Assembly: GCA_018829775.1 (NCBI GenBank)
Contig: JAHJTL010000082.1
Span: 1 to 42,262 of the forward strand
Source of the DNA: Chloroflexota bacterium
Lineage (GTDB): Bacteria; Chloroflexota; Dehalococcoidia; Dehalococcoidales; RBG-16-60-22
Direction: 5' to 3'
DNA length: 42,262 nt
Of this stretch, positions 1 to 8,124 are shown one piece after another. The position numbers were made by a program, and so were the translations under genes. Under the pieces are notes generated by a model. The model was not told where the DNA came from. It saw nothing but the letters and a program-made list of their open reading frames with translations, and searched no databases. Within the stretch, counting starts at the first letter, position 1. Each line of letters opens with the position of its first letter.

Positions 1-447
1 CCGTAACTCTAAAACCATCCAGGCTTCTGCAGGAACTTCAAATTCGCAATCAATGCCTTTGGGCCTGGCCGGAACAAAACCGAAGCGGGGATAATAATCG
101 GGGTGACCCAATACGACTACTATCTCATAGCCAAGAAGTTGGCACTCTCTGAGACCAGCCCGAACCATTTGTGAGCCAATCCCTTTACGCTGGTGCGTTG
201 GAAGAACCGCCATCGGGGCAAGGGCGATTGCCTCGAAGCTCGAACATTCCGATTCTATAACTACTGGGCTGAACGCAATATGCCCCACAATCCTATTATC
301 CTGAACCGCAACCAGCGAAAGTGTCAAAACGCCTCGCTTTCGAAGCTTTTCAATGAGTTCTCCTTCTTCCTTTTGACCAAATGCCTCTTCATTAACATGG
401 CGAATTGCATCTTTATCTTTAGTTGTTTCTGGACGTATTATTAGCAA
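1..447 (-). CDS. GNAT-family N-acetyltransferase, YhbS-like (3' end cut by window edge)
   Basis: A minus-strand reading frame of 149 codons runs off the left edge without a stop. It starts at a TTG (445-447) preceded by a strong AGGAGG eight bases upstream, giving an N-terminus MLIIRPETTKD. The middle carries the acetyl-CoA pyrophosphate-binding signature of GNAT enzymes, QRKGIGSQMV, preceded by the usual beta strand (MAVLPTHQ). A GHPDYYPRFGF segment follows, typical of the YhbS branch. Such enzymes move an acetyl group from acetyl-CoA to an amine; the acceptor cannot be read from sequence. The family is usually about 150-175 residues, so only a short C-terminal tail is missing. It is divergent from nth. 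Family assignment is firm; the substrate is unknown. Confidence 0.85.
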   Translation of the reverse strand, partial: MLIIRPETTKDKDAIRHVNEEAFGQKEEGELIEKLRKRGVLTLSLVAVQDNRIVGHIAFSPVVIESECSSFEAIALAPMAVLPTHQRKGIGSQMVRAGLRECQLLGYEIVVVLGHPDYYPRFGFVPARPKGIDCEFEVPAEAWMVLELR

Positions 448-485
448 ACAAGTAGCCTCCTGCCAACTTCGCTAGTCTGTCGGCC

Positions 486-515
486 ATTATATCATTAGGG
501 AAGATTGGACGTCAC
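486..515 (-). promoter_or_regulatory. Promoter of the GNAT gene
   Basis: On the minus strand a perfect -10 TATAAT (486-491) lies 18 bases from a -35-like GTGACG (510-515). Transcription would start near 479, leaving a leader of about 30 bases that contains the AGGAGG of the GNAT gene. Assigned by motif and spacing only. Confidence 0.5.
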
Positions 516-571
516 TACAGAAGTTCACCTATTGATACTCCAGCCCCTTTTTAAGACGGTGAATCCCCGTA

Positions 572-577
572 TATAAT
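572..577 (+). promoter_or_regulatory. -10 box of nth, likely leaderless start
   Basis: TATAAT ends seven bases before the nth ATG (584), so the predicted transcription start coincides with the start codon and no Shine-Dalgarno sequence can be present on the transcript. The matching -35 region (about 549-555) is only T-rich. This is inference from spacing. Confidence 0.45.
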
Positions 578-583
578 GTCTAT

Positions 584-1252
584 ATGGATAAAGCACGCAT
601 TGAACAAATCTTAAAACTTTTAATCAACGAGTATGGAAATCGGGACTGGCGGCCGGATGATAGTCCGCTGAACGTGCTGGTCCAGACCATTCTCTCTCAA
701 AATACCTCTGATACAAATTCAAGAAGAGCTTTCAAGTCTCTCCTCACCTTTTTCCCTAGATGGGAGGATGCTGCCGCTGCTGATGTTTACCAGATCGCCA
801 ACGCCATAAAAGGCGGGGGGCTGGGGGAAATCAAGGCGAGGTACATCAAGCAGGCGCTCGGGGAAATCCAGCGAAAGCGAGGCCGCCTGGAGCTCGACTT
901 TTTAAATGAGCTTCCTCTGGACGAGGCCAGGGACTGGCTGACGCAGCTGCCGGGAGTGGGCACCAAAACGGCCAACTGCGTCTTTCTTTTTTCTCTGGGC
1001 CGACCGGCCCTGCCGGTGGATACTCATATTTATCGCGTGGCAATGCGGCTCGGGCTGATTGATGCCAATACCACGGTGGCGAAGGCCCACAGGTTGCTGG
1101 AAAGCCTGGTGCCGCCGGATAAGGTCTATCCTTTTCATGTGCTGATGATTGAACACGGCAGAAAAGTGTGTAAGGCGCAGCGACCACGATGTCCCGCGTG
1201 CGCTTTACGGAGGCACTGCCTATATTTCCGGCAAAACCAGCCATCGAAGTAA
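584..1252 (+). CDS. nth: Endonuclease III (DNA glycosylase/AP lyase)
   Basis: A base-excision repair enzyme that removes oxidised pyrimidines and cleaves the abasic site. At 222 residues it has the normal family length. The helix-hairpin-helix LPGVGTKTA contains the catalytic lysine K128. The catalytic aspartate is D146 in PVDTHIYR. Four cysteines, C196, C203, C206 and C212, form the C-X6-C-X2-C-X5-C [4Fe-4S] cluster near the C-terminus. All residues needed for activity are present. The ATG at 584 is the first in frame and sits directly behind a TATAAT box, suggesting a leaderless message. It is divergent from the GNAT gene and about 90 bases upstream of an unrelated gene. Confidence 0.96.
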   Translation: MDKARIEQILKLLINEYGNRDWRPDDSPLNVLVQTILSQNTSDTNSRRAFKSLLTFFPRWEDAAAADVYQIANAIKGGGLGEIKARYIKQALGEIQRKRGRLELDFLNELPLDEARDWLTQLPGVGTKTANCVFLFSLGRPALPVDTHIYRVAMRLGLIDANTTVAKAHRLLESLVPPDKVYPFHVLMIEHGRKVCKAQRPRCPACALRRHCLYFRQNQPSK

Positions 1253-1258
1253 AGTTCC

Positions 1259-1287
1259 TTGACAAGAAAAAGGCAATGTAATAAGCT
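1259..1287 (+). promoter_or_regulatory. Possible promoter for the TIM-barrel/panB pair
   Basis: A perfect -35 TTGACA (1259-1264) is followed 17 bases later by TAAGCT (1282-1287), a poor -10. The TTG of this -35 could be misread as a start codon for the following gene. The real start is the ATG at 1346, which has its own GGAGGG. Confidence 0.35.
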
Positions 1288-1345
1288 TTTCTTCGGGTCG
1301 GACACTGGAGCATTCCTGAATTCCAAATGCACTGGAGGGACGTAT

Positions 1346-2281
1346 ATGGATAAAATTGCACGGGCTATGGAGAGCGCGGGATTTCCCAGTGGCGACCGGT
1401 ATGACCTGCCAAGCTCGACCAAAACCTTCCCCGACGGCGCACACTACCGCGTGGAGATTTCCGGTATGGAGACACCCAAAGTCCTGGCCGCGACATGCGA
1501 CGAAGCTAAAAAGCAGGGGGTTCCCTTCCACCGCTCGATTTCCGTGGTACGGGGAGCTTCCATGCTCACCCGTGAACAGCTGAGAGAATTTGCCGAAATC
1601 GCCCGTGATAACCAGGTGGAGGTTATCATGACGCCGGGACCGCGACCTACCTGGTACACCGGCCGGCAGGTTGCTACTCCAGAAGGTGCCCTTTCCGGGA
1701 TGCGGATGAGGGGAATGGATTCCGTCCGGCACTACCTGATGGAACTGGAACGCTGTATCGAGCTTGGCTTCCGCGGCTTTCTGGTCTGGGATGAGGGAGT
1801 CCTTTCCCTGCTCAATACCATGAAGCAGAACGGTGACCTGCCCGAGGACATCGTATTCAAGGTCTCCATCTTCGCCGGACACGCCAATGCCACGGGAGTA
1901 AAACTGGTGGAGTCCCTCGGGGCAGGCAGCTGCAATCCGGTGGCCGACCTGACGCTGCCGGAACTGGCCTCTATTAGGAGCGTGGTGAACATTCCTCTCG
2001 ATGTACACATTCAGCTCTGGAGCTCAATGGGCGGCTTCAACCGCATCTTTGAGACGCCGGAAATCGCCCGGGTGGCTTCTCCCTGCTACTTCAAGATGGA
2101 GCCGGGTCCGGGCCTGGCAATGTACATGCCCTGGGGCATGTCCGAGGATATGCTGGCGGAACTGGGCCGGGAAAAAATCCGCTCCATCAAGAATATTATC
2201 GAACTGGTAGAACAGGTTCATCCTGAACTAATAGTATCAAAGCAGGGACCGGAAGACCTGAGAGTGCCCGTGCCAAAGTAA
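1346..2281 (+). CDS. Conserved protein of unknown function, TIM-barrel-like (possibly U32-peptidase-related)
   Basis: 311 residues from an ATG with GGAGGG at 1334-1339; an in-frame TTG further upstream is part of a -35 box and was rejected. I do not recognise a characterised enzyme. The chain alternates predicted strands and helices, e.g. NQVEVIMTPGPRP, GFRGFLVWDEGVLSLL, FKVSIFAGHANATGVKL and IPLDVHIQLWSSMGG, which fits a beta/alpha barrel. I recall similar proteins being labelled U32-family peptidases; that label is tentative because no U32 signature with assigned catalytic residues was recognised. Conserved-looking acidic and aromatic residues (WDEG, FKMEPGPG) suggest a ligand pocket. The gene ends 21 bases before panB and is probably co-transcribed with it, so it may act on a related keto-acid or one-carbon substrate. 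No signal peptide. Confidence 0.55.
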   Translation: MDKIARAMESAGFPSGDRYDLPSSTKTFPDGAHYRVEISGMETPKVLAATCDEAKKQGVPFHRSISVVRGASMLTREQLREFAEIARDNQVEVIMTPGPRPTWYTGRQVATPEGALSGMRMRGMDSVRHYLMELERCIELGFRGFLVWDEGVLSLLNTMKQNGDLPEDIVFKVSIFAGHANATGVKLVESLGAGSCNPVADLTLPELASIRSVVNIPLDVHIQLWSSMGGFNRIFETPEIARVASPCYFKMEPGPGLAMYMPWGMSEDMLAELGREKIRSIKNIIELVEQVHPELIVSKQGPEDLRVPVPK

Positions 2282-2302
2282 AAGAAGGAGGATTATAGAC
2301 AG

Positions 2303-3160
2303 ATGCCAAAGAAATCCGTTCTCGATTTTGTGGAGATGAAAAAGAAGGGTGAGAAAATCACCTATCTAACCGCCTATGATTTCCCCATGGCCAGTTTCTG
2401 TGAAAAAGCCGGTATCGACATGATACTGGTTGGCGACAGCGCCGCTATGGTTGTCCACGGTTTGCCCGGAACGGTGCCGATGACCATGGACCAGATGATT
2501 CAACATTCCCAGATAGTCAGACGGGGCGCGCCCAACACGTTCATCATCGGCGACATGCCTTTCCTCTCTTACCAGGTTTCAAGGGAAGGCGCCATTGAAA
2601 ACGCCGGTCGGTTCTTCAAAGAGGCGAGCATGGATGCCGTCAAACTGGAAGGTGGTCGCCGGGTCATCAAGCAGATTGAGGGCATCGTTGAAGGCGGCAT
2701 GTCCGTGATGGGGCACATCGGCCTGACCCCGCAGAGCTCCGGGCAGCTGGGCGGTTTCAAGGCGCAGGGGCGCACCGCGGATACCGCCATGGAGCTGATA
2801 AAGGACGCTCTTGCCATTGAAAAAGCGGGTGCCTTTGCCCTTTTGGTGGAAGCAGTTCCTCCGGAAGTGGGTTTGAAAATTTCCGAGATGCTTAAAATCC
2901 CGGTGCTGGGCATCGGCGCCGGCATGTACACCGACGGCCAGGTATTGATTATCGGTGATATGCTGGGCTACTTTGAGGCGTTCACGCCCAAGTTCGTCAA
3001 GAAATACGCCAATCTTGCCGAGGTCATTGACAAAGCGTTCCGCGAGTATATCGACGATGTCAGAACCGGCAAGTTCCCCGAGGAGAAGCACTGCTACCGC
3101 ATGGTTGAGGGGGAACTCGACAAGCTGGAATCAATGCTGAAGAATCTGCCACCGCAGTAA
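2303..3160 (+). CDS. panB: 3-methyl-2-oxobutanoate (ketopantoate) hydroxymethyltransferase
   Basis: PanB transfers a hydroxymethyl group from 5,10-methylene-THF to 2-oxoisovalerate, the first committed step to pantothenate and CoA. At 285 residues it is slightly longer than the E. coli enzyme. Metal ligands D45 (VGDS) and D84 (GDMPF), substrate-contact K114 and E116 (VKLEGG) and the catalytic glutamate E183 (LVEAVPPE) are all in place, as are GHIGLTPQS and GIGAG...DGQVL. The loop after VGDS reads AAMVVHGLPGTVPM, where classical enzymes have LGM...G.(D/S)(S/T)T(L/V)PV. It follows an AAGGAGG and a putative TIM-barrel gene, and is closed by a strong terminator. No panC or panD is in the window, so a related aldol reaction cannot be excluded. 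Confidence 0.88.
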   Translation: MPKKSVLDFVEMKKKGEKITYLTAYDFPMASFCEKAGIDMILVGDSAAMVVHGLPGTVPMTMDQMIQHSQIVRRGAPNTFIIGDMPFLSYQVSREGAIENAGRFFKEASMDAVKLEGGRRVIKQIEGIVEGGMSVMGHIGLTPQSSGQLGGFKAQGRTADTAMELIKDALAIEKAGAFALLVEAVPPEVGLKISEMLKIPVLGIGAGMYTDGQVLIIGDMLGYFEAFTPKFVKKYANLAEVIDKAFREYIDDVRTGKFPEEKHCYRMVEGELDKLESMLKNLPPQ

Positions 3161-3197
3161 TAAGCATATACTGGTGAAATCCAAGAAAAGGTAACGG

Positions 3198-3227
3198 GCG
3201 GCGTGGCATTACGCCACGCCGCTTTTT
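3198..3227 (+). terminator. Rho-independent terminator after panB
   Basis: A perfect 10-bp stem, GCGGCGTGGC paired with GCCACGCCGC around a 5-base loop (ATTAC), is followed by TTTTT at 3223-3227. It ends inside the stop codon of the convergent RACE gene. Confidence 0.93.
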
Positions 3228-5052
3228 AATCGCCGAGCGACAGGCAGCGCAGAAAGGTTTCCTCGAAGTCCGGCCTTCCAGACAACTCGATATGGTGCGC
3301 TTCAGAAGCAATCTTTTCTGCCTGACGCCTTTCTTCCAGGTCGAGCAGGGCTTTCAGGGCACCATCCATGGCCCCGTTGCCGATGAAATGTATTTTTTCC
3401 AGTGGGAACGGTGGAATCAGCCCCAAAGTGACCGCCCTTTCACGGTTGATATAGTTGCCGAACACGCCGGCGAGAAGGACTTCCTGGATATCATCGGCGC
3501 TGATGCCGGCTTCTTTCATGAGCAGTTCCACACCAGCGCGTATGGCCCCCTTGGCCAGCTGCAATTCGCGGACGTCCTGCTGGGTCAGCGTGACCTCTCT
3601 TTCTTCATCTCTGAAGATTATAAATTCCCGCGCTTCCTCACGGACTCTGACCCTCGGTGCCAGTTCCTCCGCCCACCTGGAGTTTACCTCTGCGGGCTGT
3701 AGAATGCGGCCTTTGCGGTCGAGCACTCCTGTCCGGTAAAGCTCCGCCACCAGGTCAATCAGACCGGAGCCACAGATACCTTTAGGTGCCACGCTACCGA
3801 TTACCGAGTAATCTATTTCTGGAGTGGCCTGAAAAGCGCTGATGGCGCCCTTCACCGCACGCATGCCATATTTAATCCGTCCCCCTTCAAAGGCGGGGCC
3901 GGCCGCGGTGGAGGCGGTCAGGACTCCCTTTCTGGTAGCCAGCATCACCTCGCCATTGGTGCCGATATCAATGGCGAGCCTGGGAACACGGCTCTGATGC
4001 AGCCTTGTCGCCAGGATGACGGCCACGGTATCGGCGCCCACAAAGCTGGCAATCGACGGCATGATGTGTACTTTTGCTCTGGGGTGAATCTGCAAATCCA
4101 GTTCGATTGCCGGCAGGTCGAACGGTTGATTCAAGCCTCCAACATACGGCGCCAGCGCAATATATCTGGCCTCCAGTCCCAGTAACGTATGGAGCATGGT
4201 GGTATTGCCCACCACCGTAGCTTCGAAAATTCTGTCCCGTTCTCGTTTGGCATTGCGGCACAGCCGGAGCAAAAGCTGGTTTAAACCTTTTACCAGTTCT
4301 TTCTGCAGTTTTTCTCGCTTTTCAGGACCCTCTTCTGCATACATTATCCGGGAAACAACGTCGGCACCAAAGGTGATTTGGGGATTGAGCTCCGCATCCA
4401 GGGCAACCACCTTACCGGTATGCAGGTCGGCCAGCGCCGCCGCGAGGGTGGTGGTGCCGATGTCGATGGCCACGCCCAGCATATCTCTTTCAGCGCCGGG
4501 TGGGTCCAGTTCCACCACGTCATTTCCCACCACCACCGCCTCCCCTTTAAAATTCCACTCACGGAGGCGAGCCGATAGCTCCCGCAGCAATGGCAGTTCG
4601 GTGCTTACTGGTTTATCTACGGACCGTTCCAGATACTCGGCGAGGCGGTCCCAGTCGGCCCGCTGGTCCTTTAGAGAAGGCTTACTCAATTCGAAATGAA
4701 TGCTCCGGACGTTGGGCTGCAGGGAGATTTCCTCCCCGAGCAACCCAAAACTTGCCTTGGCCCTTGAAATCTCTATCTCAGGAAGGCGGACTTCGCCGGA
4801 CTCCTCCACGGTAACCTGGCAGGCAAGGTGCCAGCCACTGTCCAGTTCCTCCCGGGACAGCTTCTCCTTCTCCGGTTCCGTGTATTTCCGGCTGATTCCA
4901 GAGAGCTGTACCTTGCACTTGAGACAGGTACCCTGTCCTCCGCAGGGTGAATCGAGGGGAATCCCGGCTTCTATGAGTGCGGTGCGCAGGTTATCGCCTG
5001 CCTTCAGTTTCAGTTCGCGGTCGGGAGGAATGACCCGGACGTTAACCTTCAT
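3226..5052 (-). CDS. RACE-type reductive activator of corrinoid methyltransferases (DUF4445/ASKHA protein)
   Basis: These proteins use ATP and a low-potential Fe-S cluster to reduce inactive Co(II) corrinoid proteins back to Co(I). The 608-residue chain starts with a [2Fe-2S] ferredoxin domain with C37, C43, C46 (CGGQGTCLKC) and C78. A linker and an ASKHA-fold ATPase region follow: phosphate loop AIDIGTTTLAAALAD around residue 195, a second AIDIGTNGEVML around 360, GICGSGLIDL around 420 and GVFGNYINRERAV near 550. The ATG abuts the stop of the upstream methyl-THF methyltransferase gene, so the two are translationally coupled. This is the same partner type as MtoD in methoxydotrophs and RACo in acetogens. 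The partner is probably the corrinoid protein at 16237-16872, in a separate operon. Confidence 0.9.
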   Translation of the reverse strand: MKVNVRVIPPDRELKLKAGDNLRTALIEAGIPLDSPCGGQGTCLKCKVQLSGISRKYTEPEKEKLSREELDSGWHLACQVTVEESGEVRLPEIEISRAKASFGLLGEEISLQPNVRSIHFELSKPSLKDQRADWDRLAEYLERSVDKPVSTELPLLRELSARLREWNFKGEAVVVGNDVVELDPPGAERDMLGVAIDIGTTTLAAALADLHTGKVVALDAELNPQITFGADVVSRIMYAEEGPEKREKLQKELVKGLNQLLLRLCRNAKRERDRIFEATVVGNTTMLHTLLGLEARYIALAPYVGGLNQPFDLPAIELDLQIHPRAKVHIMPSIASFVGADTVAVILATRLHQSRVPRLAIDIGTNGEVMLATRKGVLTASTAAGPAFEGGRIKYGMRAVKGAISAFQATPEIDYSVIGSVAPKGICGSGLIDLVAELYRTGVLDRKGRILQPAEVNSRWAEELAPRVRVREEAREFIIFRDEEREVTLTQQDVRELQLAKGAIRAGVELLMKEAGISADDIQEVLLAGVFGNYINRERAVTLGLIPPFPLEKIHFIGNGAMDGALKALLDLEERRQAEKIASEAHHIELSGRPDFEETFLRCLSLGD

Positions 5053-5847
5053 CTATGACAGCTTCCCCTGCCGATAAGCGGTGATGTATCCGGCGCAGAA
5101 CTTGTCCCTGTCCAGAATCGTCTCCGCCGCCGCCAGACCGGCCATAAGCTCGCGGTCGGTGGGGTCAATGATTGCCGAATCAAGCCCCTGGGCCATGGCC
5201 GCAATTAAGAACGTGCGGTTGATAAGCTTCCGCACCGGCAGCCCATAAGATACGTTGGTCAGCCCGCAGATGGTGTGCACTTCCGGCATTTGCCTGGTGA
5301 TTTCACCGATAGCCCCGAGCGCGGCGACTGCCGACTGGGTATCGGTGGCTATGGGGTAAATGAGCGGGTCAATGAAAATGTCATCCGGCGCCACACCTTC
5401 TTTGGTCAAAATGTCGACCATCTGCCGGGCTATATCTACTTTTTCATCAACGGTACGGCCCATGCCGGCATCGCTCTGGCACAGCACGACGATTCTCGTC
5501 CCGTACTGTTTTATCAACGGCAGCATCCCAGCCATACGCTGCTTTTCCATGGTGATGGAATTTACCAGGCACGGCTTCTTCACCAGCTTCAGGGCAACCG
5601 CGATTGCCGCCGGGTCCGGACTGTCCAGGCAGAGCGGCAAATCGGTGGCACCCTGCACCACTTCCACCAGCCAGCACAGGAACTCCGCCTCCTGCCCGAC
5701 GAAGCTGCCGGCGTTTACGTCAATGTAGCTTGCGCCGGCTTCTGTCTGGGACCTTGCCTCATTCCGGATAAAATCGGCATCTTTGGCTTTTATCGCCTCG
5801 CTGATTGTCTTGCGAGACGAGTTAATTCTCTCGGCGACAATTAGCAT
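5053..5847 (-). CDS. Methyltetrahydrofolate:corrinoid methyltransferase (AcsE/MtgA/MtoA-like)
   Basis: 264 residues with the pterin-binding (dihydropteroate synthase-like) TIM barrel used to move methyl groups between a corrinoid protein and tetrahydrofolate. Recognisable barrel motifs in order are AERINSSRKTI, YIDVNAGSF, LCLDSPDP, LVNSITMEK, QSDAGMGR, FIDPLIYPIATD and ICGLTNVSYGLP. The last carries the asparagine that hydrogen-bonds the pterin in AcsE. Length and motif order match AcsE and the MT II proteins of glycine betaine and methoxy compound demethylases. It has a strong GAGGAGG before its ATG, follows a URO-D gene by 25 bases and abuts the RACE gene. The context argues for methyl transfer to THF, feeding the Wood-Ljungdahl methyl branch, but direction cannot be read from sequence. 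Confidence 0.92.
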   Translation of the reverse strand: MLIVAERINSSRKTISEAIKAKDADFIRNEARSQTEAGASYIDVNAGSFVGQEAEFLCWLVEVVQGATDLPLCLDSPDPAAIAVALKLVKKPCLVNSITMEKQRMAGMLPLIKQYGTRIVVLCQSDAGMGRTVDEKVDIARQMVDILTKEGVAPDDIFIDPLIYPIATDTQSAVAALGAIGEITRQMPEVHTICGLTNVSYGLPVRKLINRTFLIAAMAQGLDSAIIDPTDRELMAGLAAAETILDRDKFCAGYITAYRQGKLS

Positions 5848-5872
5848 AAAAATTCCTCCTCAACTGATATCG

Positions 5873-7072
5873 CTAATCGGGCAGCTTGTCCAGGCCGGCA
5901 ATCTCCCGGAGCAGATTGATGAAGTATTTAAAATTATCAAAAGAAACGTCCGGCGGAATGGCGTGGTCCAGACCGGGGAAGAAACCACCCGTCTTACAGA
6001 GGTACGGCACCTTGGACATTACTTCCTCGCGCAGCGCATCTTTCCCCTTGAGGAAAGCCCTTTTATCAATGTGGCCGCCCAGAATGAGCTCCTTGCCGAA
6101 CTTCTTCCTCAGGGCAATGCCGTCCATGCCTGCCGCCACCTCGAGCGGCCAGGGGAAATTGACTCCGACCTCCTTGAGCCAGATAGGTATCAGTTCTTCG
6201 ATATTGCCATCGCTGTCCACATGGATGATATCGATACCATTGCTGTGAAGGAAATCGGTAATTGTTTTGTAGCGGGGTATCATGAATTTCTTGAACATAT
6301 CGGGGGAAATCAAGGGCCCTGCCTTATAGGCCATATCTTCCCAGAACCGGACGAAATCAATCCTCAGGTCTTTGACCGCCCTTTTGGCCACGCCCAGCAC
6401 CAAATAGAGCACCTGGTCCATCATGTCCTCAACCAGTTTGGGGTCGTCGTAGAACCAGTAAAGCAGTCTCTCCAGCCCCGCCCACTCCCGCAGCACCCCG
6501 AAAAAGCCAGCCATCAGCAGTACGGTGGGGGCGTCTTCACTGTTTCGCTGTGCCACATAAGCATCCCAGTCTCTGGGCCATCGCTCGGGAGTATCGGGGT
6601 CAAGCCGTTTCTTGTATTCGTTCCAGGAAGCTCTATCCTTAACCGGATGGTCTAAATACTTGGGCATGCGCAGGGGGTGCTCTTTGGAAACCTCAACCGT
6701 CTGACCGCCGAAAGCGATTTCGACCCGATGGCGTTCATCTTCTCGAATGACCTTCCGTTCAAAAACGGGGACCACCGGCGGGGTGATAAGGTAATGCCCC
6801 GGGCCCATCTGTGTGGGGTCTTCCTTTAAATCGGCACGGTTTACCCCGGCCACGATTTCCTGCGTGCTGTGAATATGGTCAAGCTGAAAATAACGGTTGT
6901 AACCATCCTGGTTTAAAATCTCTTTTGGGGCGCCCTGCCTGACCCAGGTTTCGGGTGTTTCCGACCAGTACTTGTTGAACCAGTCATATATCGGGACTTC
7001 GTCCGGTCGTTGGCCAAGGCACAGCTCCCGAAAGCGTTTCCGATTGGGCCTGAGAACACTTGATTCCTTCAT
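5873..7072 (-). CDS. URO-D superfamily methyltransferase, candidate methoxy/methylamine demethylase (MtoB-like)
   Basis: A 399-residue protein of the uroporphyrinogen decarboxylase superfamily, which in strict anaerobes includes corrinoid-dependent methyltransferases. Features seen are an N-terminal RKRFRELCLGQRPDEVPI, a central MAGFFGVLREWAGLERLL, DFVRFWEDMAYKAGPLISP, then IDIIHVDSDGNIEELIP, LILGGHIDKRAF and DHAIPPDVSFDNF. The zinc region of MtaA-type enzymes reads H-x-C, but here it is H-V-D-S-D-G, as in the URO-D proteins that act on the substrate (MT I). It is not heme-pathway HemE: no other heme gene is nearby and the neighbours are C1 genes. AAGGAGA precedes the ATG. It sits 25 bases before the methyl-THF methyltransferase gene. 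The substrate is unknown. Confidence 0.8.
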   Translation of the reverse strand: MKESSVLRPNRKRFRELCLGQRPDEVPIYDWFNKYWSETPETWVRQGAPKEILNQDGYNRYFQLDHIHSTQEIVAGVNRADLKEDPTQMGPGHYLITPPVVPVFERKVIREDERHRVEIAFGGQTVEVSKEHPLRMPKYLDHPVKDRASWNEYKKRLDPDTPERWPRDWDAYVAQRNSEDAPTVLLMAGFFGVLREWAGLERLLYWFYDDPKLVEDMMDQVLYLVLGVAKRAVKDLRIDFVRFWEDMAYKAGPLISPDMFKKFMIPRYKTITDFLHSNGIDIIHVDSDGNIEELIPIWLKEVGVNFPWPLEVAAGMDGIALRKKFGKELILGGHIDKRAFLKGKDALREEVMSKVPYLCKTGGFFPGLDHAIPPDVSFDNFKYFINLLREIAGLDKLPD

Positions 7073-7144
7073 AGCGCGGTCTCCTTCAGGTCCAGCAGAA
7101 TGGATTCAATAAGAATTTTTTATCTGTTTAAGTATAGTATCTTT

Positions 7145-8116
7145 CTAAATGTTGCACAAACTCTCGGCCAGTTCCGCGATGTAGCGGCGGTTTTCCAGTT
7201 TACCCTGCCACCGGCCGGGAATGGCATCCACGCCGAGATACGCCCCGGAGATTGCGCCCGTCATCGCTCCGATGGTATCCGTATCGCCACCGAGGCTGAT
7301 TGCACCAAGTACCGCACCGGCAAATAAATCGGGCCGGGACAGAAAGCAATAAATGGCGGTGGGGACGGAATTAAAGGCTTCAATGCCGTTTCCCAGCTCA
7401 AGCACCGTTTTTTCCGGGTCTGGCTGAACCATCAACGCGCTTATTTTGTTCAACTTCTCGCGGTACACCTTTTCCAACGTAAAGTTGATTAGCTTGGACA
7501 GGAATTCAGCCCGGTCGAAGTCCGGGGACGGTTCCAGAACAGTAGCCAGGGCAATGGCATAAGCCTGTATAGCAGCGCCTTCCCTGCCCAGCGTATGGGC
7601 ATGCGTAATTTGACTAGACCCGTAGGCCACATCCCGCAGGGTCTCCCGGTTATCACGATAAAATACGCCGATAGGTGCCGCCCTCATTGCCGAGCCGTTG
7701 CCGAAGGAACCACCGCGGTATAATCGCTGGGCCGCTTCATCCCAGGGGACACCGTCTCGAATCATACGGAAGATGCGCGGCGGCCCGGGTCCATAGCCGC
7801 GATAGGGCTCGCGCTCATAGTTGCGGACAAAGGTGTATGCCATATCCTCGCCGTCAAATCCCCGGCACCGCAACAGCGATTCGGCAACGCCGAGCATCAT
7901 GTGGGTATCGTCGGTATAGGTCAATACGGGCAGCCTTTCCGCCACCGTTTCAATTTCCTCGGGTTCCACGCGGTCATAACCTTCAAACGGCGCGCCCAGG
8001 GCGTCACCCACTGCCGTGCCGATAAAGGCACCGAGGAATTTCGACTTCAGAGCCGGACCGTCCATCTGAGAAAAGCTTACTTGCTGCTCAGACCCATCGA
8101 CTGAGCATTCGGGCAT
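7145..8116 (-). CDS. ADP-ribosylglycohydrolase family protein (DraG-like)
   Basis: Hydrolyses N- or O-glycosidic bonds of ADP-ribose using two magnesium ions. The 323 residues carry the three family motifs: GTAVGDALGAPFEG plus YTDDTHM near the N-terminus, RGGSFGNGSAMRAAPIG in the middle and SLGGDTDTIGAMTGAI near the C-terminus. All the acidic metal ligands expected from DraG (TDDT, DTDT) are present, so it should be active. The start used lies eight bases after the aminotransferase stop. An internal ATG 17 codons later (MDGPALKSKF) would begin closer to the conserved domain but has a worse ribosome-binding site. It could reverse ADP-ribosylation of a nitrogen or C1 enzyme or process a nucleoside. 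No partner ADP-ribosyltransferase is in the window. Confidence 0.9.
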   Translation of the reverse strand: MPECSVDGSEQQVSFSQMDGPALKSKFLGAFIGTAVGDALGAPFEGYDRVEPEEIETVAERLPVLTYTDDTHMMLGVAESLLRCRGFDGEDMAYTFVRNYEREPYRGYGPGPPRIFRMIRDGVPWDEAAQRLYRGGSFGNGSAMRAAPIGVFYRDNRETLRDVAYGSSQITHAHTLGREGAAIQAYAIALATVLEPSPDFDRAEFLSKLINFTLEKVYREKLNKISALMVQPDPEKTVLELGNGIEAFNSVPTAIYCFLSRPDLFAGAVLGAISLGGDTDTIGAMTGAISGAYLGVDAIPGRWQGKLENRRYIAELAESLCNI

Positions 8117-8124
8117 TTCTCTGC

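Noticed and set aside
193-444. Plus-strand open frame of 83 codons
   Set aside because: It is antisense to the GNAT gene, which has a strong ribosome-binding site, a good promoter and clear family motifs.
5783-6655. Plus-strand frame of 290 codons
   Set aside because: Shadow of the URO-D and methyl-THF methyltransferase genes on the minus strand; no start signal and no recognisable motif.
5873-7072. HemE of heme biosynthesis
   Set aside because: The protein is in a C1 methyltransferase operon, several paralogues exist, and no other heme gene is present.
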